35,628 nucleotides of DNA from an uncultured bacterium (GTDB lineage Bacteria; Bacillota; Clostridia; Lachnospirales; Lachnospiraceae): assembly GCA_905215775.1 (NCBI GenBank), contig CAJMRM010000029.1:1-35628 (forward strand). Reading direction: 5' to 3'. The translations under genes and the position numbers were made by a program. Under the pieces are notes generated by a model. It was not told the origin of the DNA. It saw only the letters and a program-made list of their open reading frames with translations, and did no database searches. Position 1 is the first letter of the stretch. The number at the start of each line of letters is the position of its first letter. Shown here one piece after another: positions 7,168-15,111 of the stretch.

Positions 7168-8658
7168 TTATTTGGCCCAGCCAAAGGAATACTTCACTGC
7201 CTTATCCCAGCCGTCCACCATTTCCTTACGCTTTTCGTCACAGATCGCAGGCTCAAAGGTACGGTCGATGGCCCAGTTCTTGATCACGTCCTCCTTGCTC
7301 TTCCAGTAGCCCACCGCCAGGCCCGCCAGATATGCGGCGCCCATGGCCGTGGTCTCAATGCACTGGGGACGCTGTACCGGCGCATTGATGATATCTGACT
7401 GGGTCTGCATCAGATAATTGTTGGCGCTGGCTCCGCCGTCCACCTTAAGGGCTGCCAGACGGATCCCGGAATCGGCCTCCATGGCCTTTAATACATCGTT
7501 GGTCTGGTAGCACAGGGAATCCAGTGTGGCACGGATGATATGGTATTTATTGACGCCGCGGGTGATGCCCACGATGGTGCCTCTGGCGTACTGGTCCCAG
7601 TGGGGAGCGCCCAGGCCTGTGAAGGCAGGGACCACATAGCAGCCGTTGGTATCCTTTACCTTATTGGCCATATACTCAGAATCCGGTGAGGAATCGATGA
7701 GACGCATCTCATCGCGGAGCCACTGGATGGCTGCGCCCGCCACGAAGATGGAGCCCTCAAGGGCGTAATTCACCTTTCCATCCAGTCCCCAGGCAATGGT
7801 CGTTACCAGTCCGTTCTTAGAAAATACCGGCTTTTCTCCGGTGTTCATCAGCATGAAGCAGCCGGTGCCGTATGTATTCTTCGCTTCGCCGGGATTAAAA
7901 CAGGTCTGGCCGAACAGAGCCGCCTGCTGGTCTCCTGCCGCGCCGCCGATGGGAATCGGACCGCCGAAATACTGGGGATCGGATTCCCCGTAAATGCAGC
8001 TGGACGGCTTTGCCTCCGGAAGCATACATTTGGGGATGTTCAATTCCTGTAAGATCTCATCGTCCCACTGCAGGGTATTGATATTGAACAGCATGGTACG
8101 GGATGCGTTGGAATAGTCGGTCACATGGACCTTACCCTTGGTCAGCTTCCAGATCAGCCAGGTTTCCACCGTTCCGAACAGCAGATCGCCTTTTTCTGCC
8201 CGTTCTCTGACACCCTCCACATTGTCCAGGATCCATTTTAATTTGGTTCCAGAGAAATATGCGTCGATCACCAGTCCCGTCTTGGCGCGGAAGGTATCCA
8301 CCAGCCCCTTTTCCTTTAAGGTGTCGCAGTATTCTGAGGTCCTGCGGCACTGCCATACGATGGCGTGGTAGACCGGCTCTCCCGTATTTTTATCCCATAC
8401 GATGGTGGTCTCGCGCTGATTGGTGATACCGATGGCAGCGATGTCCTCTGAGGACGCGCCGATCTTGGACATTGCTTCCACAGCCACGCCCAGCTGAGTG
8501 GACCAGATCTCATTCGCATCGTGCTCGACCCAGCCTGGCTTCGGGAAATACTGGGTAAATTCCTTCTGGGCCACACTGCAGATCTCGCCCTTTTCATTGA
8601 AAAGGATACACCGGTTGCTGGTCGTCCCCGCGTCAAATGCCATTACATACTTTGCCAT
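7168..8658 (-). CDS. glpK: Glycerol kinase
   Basis: Phosphorylates glycerol with ATP to glycerol-3-phosphate, the substrate of the dehydrogenase downstream. The 496-residue FGGY kinase starts with the phosphate-binding loop FDAGTTSNRCILF. It has the glycerol-binding NQRETT segment, the central GAAGDQQAALFGQ motif and the GTGCFMLMNTG second phosphate loop, then LKVDGGASANNYLMQ near the C-terminus. Length is that of the family. SD is AAGGAGG. The glpP stop is 96 nt upstream; that gap holds a small GC-rich hairpin (TCCGCC/GGCGGA) but no clear promoter, so glpK is probably read from the glpP promoter. Confidence 0.98.
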   Translation of the reverse strand: MAKYVMAFDAGTTSNRCILFNEKGEICSVAQKEFTQYFPKPGWVEHDANEIWSTQLGVAVEAMSKIGASSEDIAAIGITNQRETTIVWDKNTGEPVYHAIVWQCRRTSEYCDTLKEKGLVDTFRAKTGLVIDAYFSGTKLKWILDNVEGVRERAEKGDLLFGTVETWLIWKLTKGKVHVTDYSNASRTMLFNINTLQWDDEILQELNIPKCMLPEAKPSSCIYGESDPQYFGGPIPIGGAAGDQQAALFGQTCFNPGEAKNTYGTGCFMLMNTGEKPVFSKNGLVTTIAWGLDGKVNYALEGSIFVAGAAIQWLRDEMRLIDSSPDSEYMANKVKDTNGCYVVPAFTGLGAPHWDQYARGTIVGITRGVNKYHIIRATLDSLCYQTNDVLKAMEADSGIRLAALKVDGGASANNYLMQTQSDIINAPVQRPQCIETTAMGAAYLAGLAVGYWKSKEDVIKNWAIDRTFEPAICDEKRKEMVDGWDKAVKYSFGWAK

Positions 8659-8754
8659 AAAAATTCCTCCTTATATACCTTGGATACATACTCCCCGTAT
8701 CTATCCGTTATCAATACCCTTTCCTGTATCCGCCTCCGGCGGACTCTTTCACCC

Positions 8755-9324
8755 CTATACGGACCAGACAGACTGGTTTGTGCTGGATACTGAGATCGCC
8801 CCGGCCGACAGAGCGGCCATCACGTCCTCCTTTTCCGAGATCAGCCCCCCGGCGATCACCGGAACCTTTACGAGCCTTGCCACCCGGCGGATCACCTTGG
8901 GCATCAGCCCCGGAAGGATCTCGATGCTGTCAGGCCTTGCAAGTCCCATCTGCTTTTCAATATTTTCAAAGGCCATGGAATCCAGGACGAACACCCGGAG
9001 GGTCGTATAGAGATCCAGCTCCCTGGCCCGCTTGATGAGGGCAGGCTTTGTGGAAATGATCCCGTCGGCCCTGGTATTCTTTTTAATAAAGTCCACGGCC
9101 ACTTCTTTTCCGCTGAGACCGCTTACAAGATCCATATGGACCATGGCGACCTTTCCGTGGGCCTTTAGCTCCTCCACGATCCGGCAGATGCTGCAAACGT
9201 CTCCAAACAGGATAAATACGATCTTTATCTCTTCCCGTTCACAGCATTTCTTTACGCCGTCCATATCCTTTACGGCGGCGATCACTGGATTCGCGTCCAG
9301 ATAATCATAAAATTTCATTTCCAT
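8755..9324 (-). CDS. glpP: Glycerol-3-phosphate-responsive antiterminator GlpP
   Basis: GlpP binds leader RNAs of glycerol operons when glycerol-3-phosphate is present and prevents early termination. The 189-residue protein shows the family signature: NPVIAAVKDMDGVKKC near the N-terminus, IVFILFGDVCSICRIV, the VHMDLVSGLSGKEVAVDF strand-helix, GIISTKPALIKRA, and EILPGLMPKVIRRV followed by VIAGGLISEKEDV in the C-terminal TIM-barrel-like half. The start at ATG 9324 is chosen for the GGGGGG purine run 6 nt upstream. It is the first gene of the operon, behind a promoter and a leader terminator that is probably its own target (autoregulation). Confidence 0.93.
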   Translation of the reverse strand: MEMKFYDYLDANPVIAAVKDMDGVKKCCEREEIKIVFILFGDVCSICRIVEELKAHGKVAMVHMDLVSGLSGKEVAVDFIKKNTRADGIISTKPALIKRARELDLYTTLRVFVLDSMAFENIEKQMGLARPDSIEILPGLMPKVIRRVARLVKVPVIAGGLISEKEDVMAALSAGAISVSSTNQSVWSV

Positions 9325-9362
9325 CGGCTTCCCCCCGCTGTCTGCCGCTCCCGGCAGGTGAT

Positions 9363-9423
9363 AAAAAAAGAGCATAGCAACCAACCCGGTGTTCTTACCG
9401 TTTGCACTATGCTCTCATCTCTC
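9363..9423 (-). terminator. Leader terminator/antiterminator site upstream of glpP
   Basis: Stem GAGCATAG (9407-9414) with CTATGCTC (9370-9377) on the minus strand, with further inner pairing, followed by a run of about seven U. It lies 25 nt after the predicted start point and before glpP, so it is an attenuator, not a gene-end terminator. The 5' flank (9401-9423) matches the hairpin before the GlpA/GlpO-like gene. GlpP is the obvious candidate to act on it. Confidence 0.8.
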
Positions 9424-9445
9424 AGCACCTTTTTAACTTAAATTC

Positions 9446-9474
9446 ATCATATCATATCGCACAAAAAATAGCAA
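9446..9474 (-). promoter_or_regulatory. Predicted promoter of the glycerol operon
   Basis: On the minus strand TTGCTA (9469-9474), 17-nt spacer, TATGAT (9446-9451). Predicted start near 9439, leaving a leader of about 115 nt containing the terminator at 9363-9414. Confidence 0.7.
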
Positions 9475-9590
9475 TGATATTTTCATGTTTTGCGCACTTT
9501 TTACAATCCGTTCTTTTTTTTAGACGTTTATAGTCATTTTCTTCTAGGATCGTTTATTTTCTTTCTTTCATTTTGTGTATTCTGTCCGTT

Positions 9591-10943
9591 TCAGGCCGGG
9601 ACACGATGCCCCCGGCTGCGGCGGCCCAGCCAGAAAAAGTAGACGGCGCAGAGCGTGATCTGCACTGCCGAGGAGCAGGGCGTTGCCAGACCGATCTGGA
9701 ACAGCGTCACTCCAGCTCTGCGGCTCATGAGCCAGGACACAGGGATCCTTACGCAGAAGGCCCCCACGATCCCCTGGACCATCACAAAGAACGTTTTCCC
9801 GCAGCCATTGAAATATCCCACAAAGCAGAACAGGAACGAGGTCAGGATGCAGTCGATGGCATATGCCTTTAAATAATCTGCGGCCGCAGCCACCACCTGC
9901 GGATCCCTGGCAAAGATCCCCGCCATAATGTCTCCATGGAAAAATGAGGCATAGCAAAGGACCACACCGGCCATCAGGGATGTTCCGATCCCGTAAAGCA
10001 GAGCCCTTTTTGCCCGCTCCGGCTTTCCCGCTCCCATATTCTGGGCCACAAAGGCTGACATGGACTGCATATAGGCCGATGCCACCAGCATGATAAAGGC
10101 ACAAAGCTTTTCTGCCACACCCACGCCGGCTGAAGCGATGACGCCCATGGAGTTGACGATGGCCAGGAGCACCAGGAAGGAGATGCTGACCAGCAGATCC
10201 TGGAAGGCAATGGGCGTACCCAGCCCCAGGATCTTCCCCACCAGCTTTCGTTCCAGCCGCAGGTTTTTCCTTCCCAGGGTAAAGGGAAGCGGCCTTTTCC
10301 GGATAACCGCCAGAGACAGCAGGACGCTGGCCGCCTGGGCCGCCACCGTAGCCAGGGCCGCTCCGGCCGCTCCCATGTGAAAGCCGGCCACCAGGAGAAG
10401 GTCTCCTCCAATGTTAAAGACGCAGGCGGCTGCCACGGTGAACAGGGGCATCCTGGAATCTCCTATGCCGCGGAAAATACTGCCCAGGACATTGTAGGCG
10501 ATGATAAACACGGCTCCGGCAGAGCAGATCCGGATATAATCCACAGTCTGGGAAAAGGCCTCCTCCGGCGCGTGCATGAGCCCTGCCAGAAATCCCGTGC
10601 CCAGGATCATTAAGACCGTAAGGACTGCCGCCAGGAATCCGAACAAGCAGATCCCGCTTCCGATCACATCCCCCGCCTGCTCCGGCCGCTTCTCCCCGAT
10701 CTTCTGCCCCACCAGGATCGTGATCCCCATGGCCAGTCCCGTGATCAGGGACGTTACCGTCTGCATGATCTGGCTTCCGGTGGAAACGGCCGAAACGTCC
10801 GTAGGCGCTCCGAACTGCCCCACCACCATCAGATCTACTGCACCGTACATGGCCTGCAGAAACAAGGCCGCCAGCACCGGCAGGGCAAACCTCAAAAGTC
10901 TGGGAAGGATCCTTTCCTCTGTAAAATCCGCTGTTTTTTCCAT
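9591..10943 (-). CDS. MATE family multidrug/metabolite exporter
   Basis: A 450-residue inner-membrane antiporter of the MATE family with about twelve hydrophobic segments. N-terminal FTEERILPRLLRFALPV and MVVGQFGAPTDVSAVSTGSQ are typical of the DinF/NorM-like branch, and the internal duplication is visible (the second half starts near LGTPIAFQDLLVSISFLV). The start at ATG 10943 has AGGGGG upstream; the 20-residue extension above it is GC-rich leader sequence. The substrate cannot be told from sequence. It stands alone between a terminator (11083-11136) and the glycerol operon, and has a structured leader. Confidence 0.9.
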   Translation of the reverse strand: MEKTADFTEERILPRLLRFALPVLAALFLQAMYGAVDLMVVGQFGAPTDVSAVSTGSQIMQTVTSLITGLAMGITILVGQKIGEKRPEQAGDVIGSGICLFGFLAAVLTVLMILGTGFLAGLMHAPEEAFSQTVDYIRICSAGAVFIIAYNVLGSIFRGIGDSRMPLFTVAAACVFNIGGDLLLVAGFHMGAAGAALATVAAQAASVLLSLAVIRKRPLPFTLGRKNLRLERKLVGKILGLGTPIAFQDLLVSISFLVLLAIVNSMGVIASAGVGVAEKLCAFIMLVASAYMQSMSAFVAQNMGAGKPERAKRALLYGIGTSLMAGVVLCYASFFHGDIMAGIFARDPQVVAAAADYLKAYAIDCILTSFLFCFVGYFNGCGKTFFVMVQGIVGAFCVRIPVSWLMSRRAGVTLFQIGLATPCSSAVQITLCAVYFFWLGRRSRGHRVPA

Positions 10944-11082
10944 TCTATTTCCCCCTGATCTTCTGTATCCCGCCAAAGAGCCCCCACCCCCCCTGGGAAA
11001 CACGCTGCGGCGCGTTTCTCAGGGTTATCACGGCAGCCGCCAGGGTCCCCCGTGCAGGCACGGATTTTGGCGGCGCCCGCGT
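10944..11082 (-). promoter_or_regulatory. Structured GC-rich leader of the MATE gene, unassigned
   Basis: Read on the minus strand the 139 nt contain several nested inverted repeats. An outer GCCGCC/GGCGGC pair encloses CCGTGC/GCACGG, and a second hairpin follows (CCCTG-GAAAC paired with GTTTC-CAGGG). A G-rich run comes next and then the SD. This is consistent with a cis-regulatory RNA, and MATE genes are often riboswitch-controlled, but it does not match any riboswitch consensus I can recall. No clear promoter is seen. Confidence 0.4.
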
Positions 11083-11136
11083 AAATAAAAAGCCGGATAA
11101 AATACCAGGCGGTCCCCTGGCATCTTATCCAGCTTT
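11083..11136 (-). terminator. Rho-independent terminator after the GTPase-NYN gene
   Basis: On the minus strand AAAGCTGGATAA (11125-11136) pairs with TTATCCGGCTTT (11089-11100), with an inner CCAGG/CCTGG stem, and the 3' arm runs into TTTTTATTT. It lies 47 nt after the stop of the GTPase gene and separates it from the MATE gene. Confidence 0.85.
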
Positions 11137-11182
11137 GTAAATGCGTTTACAAGCCCTCCGATGAACTGGTTCCAGTATAGCA

Positions 11183-14077
11183 TCACGGCTTTTTTTTGTC
11201 AATCCGGCCCGGCGTTCCGGCATTGCCCAGCCGTACCGTTTCCAGATATTCCTTCAGCTCGCCGTCCGCATGGGACAGCAGATAATTTTTTCCGTTCTTC
11301 TGCTGGACCCTCAGCCTTCCCTGCTCATCTGCGATCTGGCGTTCCACATAGTCCACCTCTTCCTTAAGGTCCCTGGCCGAAAGGAGGAGGCAGCCCTGGC
11401 CCCGGATGATCAGCTGCTCCAGTCCGTCCGAGGTGGCCACTGTGACCCGGTACCTGGGGCCGATCTTATGGGCCAGCTTTTCGATATACTGGTCTGCCGT
11501 TTCCGCTTCCTTTGTATATACCACATGGATATTGTGATATTTTATGGCTTCCCCGGTGTTTCCCTCCACCTTATACGCATCAAATACCACGATCAGCGTA
11601 CATTTTTTATATCCCTGGTAGTTGCACAGAATATCCATAAGCCGGTATCTGGCGCCGTCGATGTTCACCTTTGCCAGCTCGCTCAGCTCCTCCCATGCAA
11701 AAATAATATTGTAGCCGTCCACCAGAAGGTACTCTTCCTCGGTTCCGGAACCCGCAGCCGCATTTCCTGGTCTCCGGCCGCTCTCCGCGCTCCGGTCCGG
11801 ACCGCCTGCTCTCTGTCTGTTTCCCGTTCTCTGCCCCAGGGCGCTTCCCGGCGGGAAGCTTCGTTTGGGCTCCCCGTAGGTGCGTTTAAAAATCTCCTCC
11901 AGCTCCTTATCCTCATAATACGATGCCGAAAGCCTTCCGCCGCCCGGCGGATTGCCCGCCCCGCCCCGGCTGCCGCCGGGTCCGGTACTTCCCGCGGGCG
12001 TTTCCCCTGCATCTCCTCTTCCGGCTTTCTCGCCGTCCCGCCCGGTCCGGTCCGCCAGATCCAGTCCGGCAGCCCGCCTTTTATCCAGAGGAGTCTGCAC
12101 ATGCATATGTTTTTTCACCTGATCCCAGGGTACCAGCACGCCCGCTCCATGGGAGCAGAATACGGATCCGGCCGGATCTGCCAGATCTCCGTCGAAGTCG
12201 TAGCCCATGGCCTCCACCACCTCGTCCTGGTTATGACAGGGCTCATACCCCTTGAGGCTCTGGGACAGTCGCCCCTTTCCCCTGGTATAATTGGTCACCT
12301 CCCGCTGGTAATCCCGCATACAGGCAGCCGGAGCGCTCCCGGTCATCACCGCCATTCCGTTTTTTATTTCCGGAGCCTGAAATTTCCCGTACATCCGGTC
12401 AATATCCGCCATGGCCCGTCCCACCGACTCCTCCGGCACCTCCAGGGTAAACTCATAATACGGCTCCAGCAGACGGCAGCCCGCCTCCTTAAGCCCCTGT
12501 CTCACAGCCCGGTAGGTGGCCTGCCGGAAATCCCCGCCTTCTGTATGCTTTATATGGGCCCGGCCCGCCGTCAGGGTGATCTTCATGTCTGTGATCTCCG
12601 AGCCCGTCAGAATTCCCCGGTATTTTTTCTCCTCCAGATGGGTCAGCACCAGCCTCTGCCAGTTCCGGTCCAGAAGATCCTCGCTGCAGTCGGTCCCCAG
12701 GACCAGACCGCTTCCAGGCTCCAGAGGCTCCATCAGAAGGTGGACCTCCGCATAGTGGCGCAGCGGCTCAAAATGGCCGACCCCCTCCACCGGCCGCTGG
12801 ATGGTTTCCTTATATACGATATTCCCGGTTCCAAAATCCACCGCCGCCCCGAACCGCTCCAGGATCTGGCTTTTCAGGATCTCCATCTGCACCTGACCCA
12901 TGACCTGGGCCCGGATCTCTCCCAGTGTCTCATCCCATACAATATGCAGAAGGGGGTCCTCCTCCTCCAGAAGCCGCAGGTTTTTCAGCATGGTATGGGC
13001 ATCCACTCCGTCCGGAAGAACGATCTGGTAGGTAAGGACCGGCTCCAGAAGCGGACTCTTCCCCGATTCCTCCATGCCGAAGCTCTGGCCCGGACGGGTT
13101 TCTGAGGGACCTGTGACCGCACAGATGCATCCGGCCTCCGCCTCATTGACCAGATCGAATTTTGCTCCGGAATAGATCCGGATCTGATTGACCTTTTCCG
13201 TCTGCTCCTTATCCAGGAAGCTCTTTACCTTCAGACTGCCTCCGGTGATCTTTAAATGGGTCAGCCGGTTTCCCTGGCCGTCCCGGGAGATCTTAAAGAC
13301 CCTGGCCCCAAACTCCGAAGAGCATGGGGCGCTGGCGGTAAAGGTTTCAAAGCCCTTTAAAAACTCCTCCACGCCTGTGAGCTTTAAGGCTGAGCCGAAA
13401 TAGCACGGAAACAGCCTCCGCTCCGCTACAGCCCGGCGGACCTGATCCGCCAGTAAGGTTCCCCGCTCCAGATACTCCTCCAGAAGCTCCTCCCCGGCCA
13501 TGGAGATCTCCTCAAAGATCCCCGCGCCATCCTGCCGGTCTCCGCTGTATAAAAGGGCTCCGTCCCCGCCTTCAGTCACACCCGTAAAGTCCGTCACTGC
13601 ACTGTCCAGCCGGCGCTTTAATCCGGAAAGCAGCGCCTCCCGGTCCGTTCCCGGCTGGTCCATTTTATTGACGAACAGGAACACCGGGATCCTGTACCGC
13701 TTCAGAAGACGCCACAGAGTCTCCGTATGGCCCTGGACGCCGTCCGCCCCGTTGATCACCAGGACCGCATAGTCCAGCACCTGCAGCGTCCGTTCCATCT
13801 CCGCCGAGAAATCCACATGGCCCGGCGTATCCAGGAGAGTCACCGCCGCATCTCCCAGTGTAAGCTCTGCCTGCTTGGAAAAGATCGTGATCCCCCTGGC
13901 CCGTTCCAGCTGATAGGTATCCAGAAAGGCGTCCTTGTTATCCACCCTGCCCAGCTTCCGGATGGCTCCGGTGGTATATAAAATGGCCTCTGAAAGGGTG
14001 GTCTTCCCTGCATCCACATGGGCCAGCAGACCCGTACAAATATGTTTTTTTACTTTTTCAGGCTTCTGTCCGCCCAT
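11183..14077 (-). CDS. Tet(M)/EF-G-like ribosomal GTPase fused to a YacP/Rae1-like NYN nuclease domain
   Basis: A 964-residue fusion. The N-terminal two thirds resemble ribosomal protection proteins: G1 AHVDAGKT (19-26), G2 RGITI (61-65), G3 DTPG (83-86), G4 NKMD (137-140), then EF-G-like domains II-V ending near residue 660. A Gly/Arg/Pro-rich linker of about 100 residues contains DKELEEIFKRTYG. Residues about 781-920 are a NYN domain of the YacP/Rae1 type with all acidic motifs: LLVDGYN (D787), VVFDA (D833), TKEAETAD (about 855-862) and ATSD (881-884). Rae1 in Bacillus cleaves mRNA in the ribosomal A site, so a ribosome-targeted nuclease is a plausible role. Resistance to tetracycline is unproven. 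The start at ATG 14077 follows GGGAG; an ATG at 14128 has no SD. It follows the EamA gene by 47 nt and ends at a terminator. Confidence 0.9.
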   Translation of the reverse strand: MGGQKPEKVKKHICTGLLAHVDAGKTTLSEAILYTTGAIRKLGRVDNKDAFLDTYQLERARGITIFSKQAELTLGDAAVTLLDTPGHVDFSAEMERTLQVLDYAVLVINGADGVQGHTETLWRLLKRYRIPVFLFVNKMDQPGTDREALLSGLKRRLDSAVTDFTGVTEGGDGALLYSGDRQDGAGIFEEISMAGEELLEEYLERGTLLADQVRRAVAERRLFPCYFGSALKLTGVEEFLKGFETFTASAPCSSEFGARVFKISRDGQGNRLTHLKITGGSLKVKSFLDKEQTEKVNQIRIYSGAKFDLVNEAEAGCICAVTGPSETRPGQSFGMEESGKSPLLEPVLTYQIVLPDGVDAHTMLKNLRLLEEEDPLLHIVWDETLGEIRAQVMGQVQMEILKSQILERFGAAVDFGTGNIVYKETIQRPVEGVGHFEPLRHYAEVHLLMEPLEPGSGLVLGTDCSEDLLDRNWQRLVLTHLEEKKYRGILTGSEITDMKITLTAGRAHIKHTEGGDFRQATYRAVRQGLKEAGCRLLEPYYEFTLEVPEESVGRAMADIDRMYGKFQAPEIKNGMAVMTGSAPAACMRDYQREVTNYTRGKGRLSQSLKGYEPCHNQDEVVEAMGYDFDGDLADPAGSVFCSHGAGVLVPWDQVKKHMHVQTPLDKRRAAGLDLADRTGRDGEKAGRGDAGETPAGSTGPGGSRGGAGNPPGGGRLSASYYEDKELEEIFKRTYGEPKRSFPPGSALGQRTGNRQRAGGPDRSAESGRRPGNAAAGSGTEEEYLLVDGYNIIFAWEELSELAKVNIDGARYRLMDILCNYQGYKKCTLIVVFDAYKVEGNTGEAIKYHNIHVVYTKEAETADQYIEKLAHKIGPRYRVTVATSDGLEQLIIRGQGCLLLSARDLKEEVDYVERQIADEQGRLRVQQKNGKNYLLSHADGELKEYLETVRLGNAGTPGRIDKKKP

Positions 14078-14124
14078 AAAACGTCTCCCTTCGCCATTGC
14101 ATACGATAGCTCCTTTTCCGTCCA

Positions 14125-15054
14125 TCACCGGCAGTCTGAGGGCTGCGGATCTTTTTTCAGATCACCATATCCCAGAATCAGGATTGTGGCAATGATCATG
14201 GCAAACCCCAGAAAATCAACGGGCTGAAACGGAACCTTCAGCCACAGCGCAGACAGCAGCGTGGCCGCAATGGGCTCCACACAGGCATACAGGCTGGCCC
14301 GGGCCGGGCCGATGAGCTTTACCCCCTGCATATACAGGGTAAAGGCCGTCATGGACCCCAGAAAGATAATGGCTGCCAGAGCCAGTAAAAACGGCAGATC
14401 CAGGGTATAATGATACTCCCAGGGCCGAAAAACCAAAGTCAGGACAAAACCCCCGATGGTCATCCCCCAGGCCAGCAGATAGGCCGTGGGATAATGGGCC
14501 ATGAGCCTCCGGGGCTGCATATTATAAAGGACCACTGTGGCCGCCGAAAAAAGCCCCATGACCAGGGCCTCCCTGGAAATCACCATCTGATGGATATTTC
14601 CATGGGTCGCGATCAGAAAGATCCCCGATATGGCCAGGACAAGAGAAAGAACCTCTATTACTCTGGGAAGCCGTTTTTCCATCAGGCATACCAGCACCAC
14701 GATGAGCACCGGCGACAGATACTGGATCACCGTGGCCGTTCCGGCATTGGAAAGCTCAATGGTGGCAAAATATGTATACTGACAGAGCATGAGCCCGGCA
14801 ATTCCGTATATCAGCACCTCTGCCGCATCCCTGCCCTTTTTCCAGATCCGGAAGGCCGCTCCCTTTTCCTTAAACATATAATAGAGCAGCATGGTCAGAC
14901 CGGCCACCGTGAGCCGTATCGGCACCAGCCACTGGGACGTCACTCCCTTATATTCAAACAGATACTGTCCGCAGGCTCCCGATAAGCCCCAGAGCGCTCC
15001 GCCCAGGATCGTGATCAGTACGCCTGCCTGTTTTCCCATGGTACCTCGTTCCAT
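14125..15054 (-). CDS. EamA/DMT family transporter
   Basis: A 309-residue drug/metabolite transporter with ten predicted membrane helices in two EamA repeats. The first repeat begins ITILGGALWGLSGACGQYLF, and the second begins near ALVMGLFSAATVVLYN and contains GSMTAFTLYMQGVKLIGPARASLYACVEPIAA, the usual end-of-repeat motif. The start ATG 15054 has AAAGGAG 8 nt upstream; the extra residues above it are not family-like. It lies between the CapA-like gene (57 nt upstream) and the GTPase-NYN gene in the same direction. The substrate is unknown. Confidence 0.9.
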   Translation of the reverse strand: MERGTMGKQAGVLITILGGALWGLSGACGQYLFEYKGVTSQWLVPIRLTVAGLTMLLYYMFKEKGAAFRIWKKGRDAAEVLIYGIAGLMLCQYTYFATIELSNAGTATVIQYLSPVLIVVLVCLMEKRLPRVIEVLSLVLAISGIFLIATHGNIHQMVISREALVMGLFSAATVVLYNMQPRRLMAHYPTAYLLAWGMTIGGFVLTLVFRPWEYHYTLDLPFLLALAAIIFLGSMTAFTLYMQGVKLIGPARASLYACVEPIAATLLSALWLKVPFQPVDFLGFAMIIATILILGYGDLKKDPQPSDCR

Positions 15055-15111
15055 TTTCTGTGCTCCTTTCTCCCCGCTGCCTCTGGCCGCGTCCATCCGC
15101 CCGCATCGCTT

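Noticed and set aside
9410..9430. TPP riboswitch before glpP because of GCTGAGAG
   Set aside because: Only this short motif matches; the remaining TPP core elements are absent and the leader is too short.
11136..11151. CcpA-like/LacI-type operator TGTAAATGCGTTTACA
   Set aside because: It is a near palindrome, but it lies between the GTPase stop and its terminator with no visible promoter beside it, so no regulatory role can be supported.
11270..13105. 611-codon open frame on plus
   Set aside because: It is antisense to the GTPase-NYN gene in a GC-rich region; it has no SD and no recognisable family.
11183..14077. Calling the GTPase a tetracycline resistance gene
   Set aside because: The G domain is similar to Tet(M)/Tet(O), but the C-terminal nuclease fusion, length and chromosomal context differ; resistance cannot be claimed from sequence.
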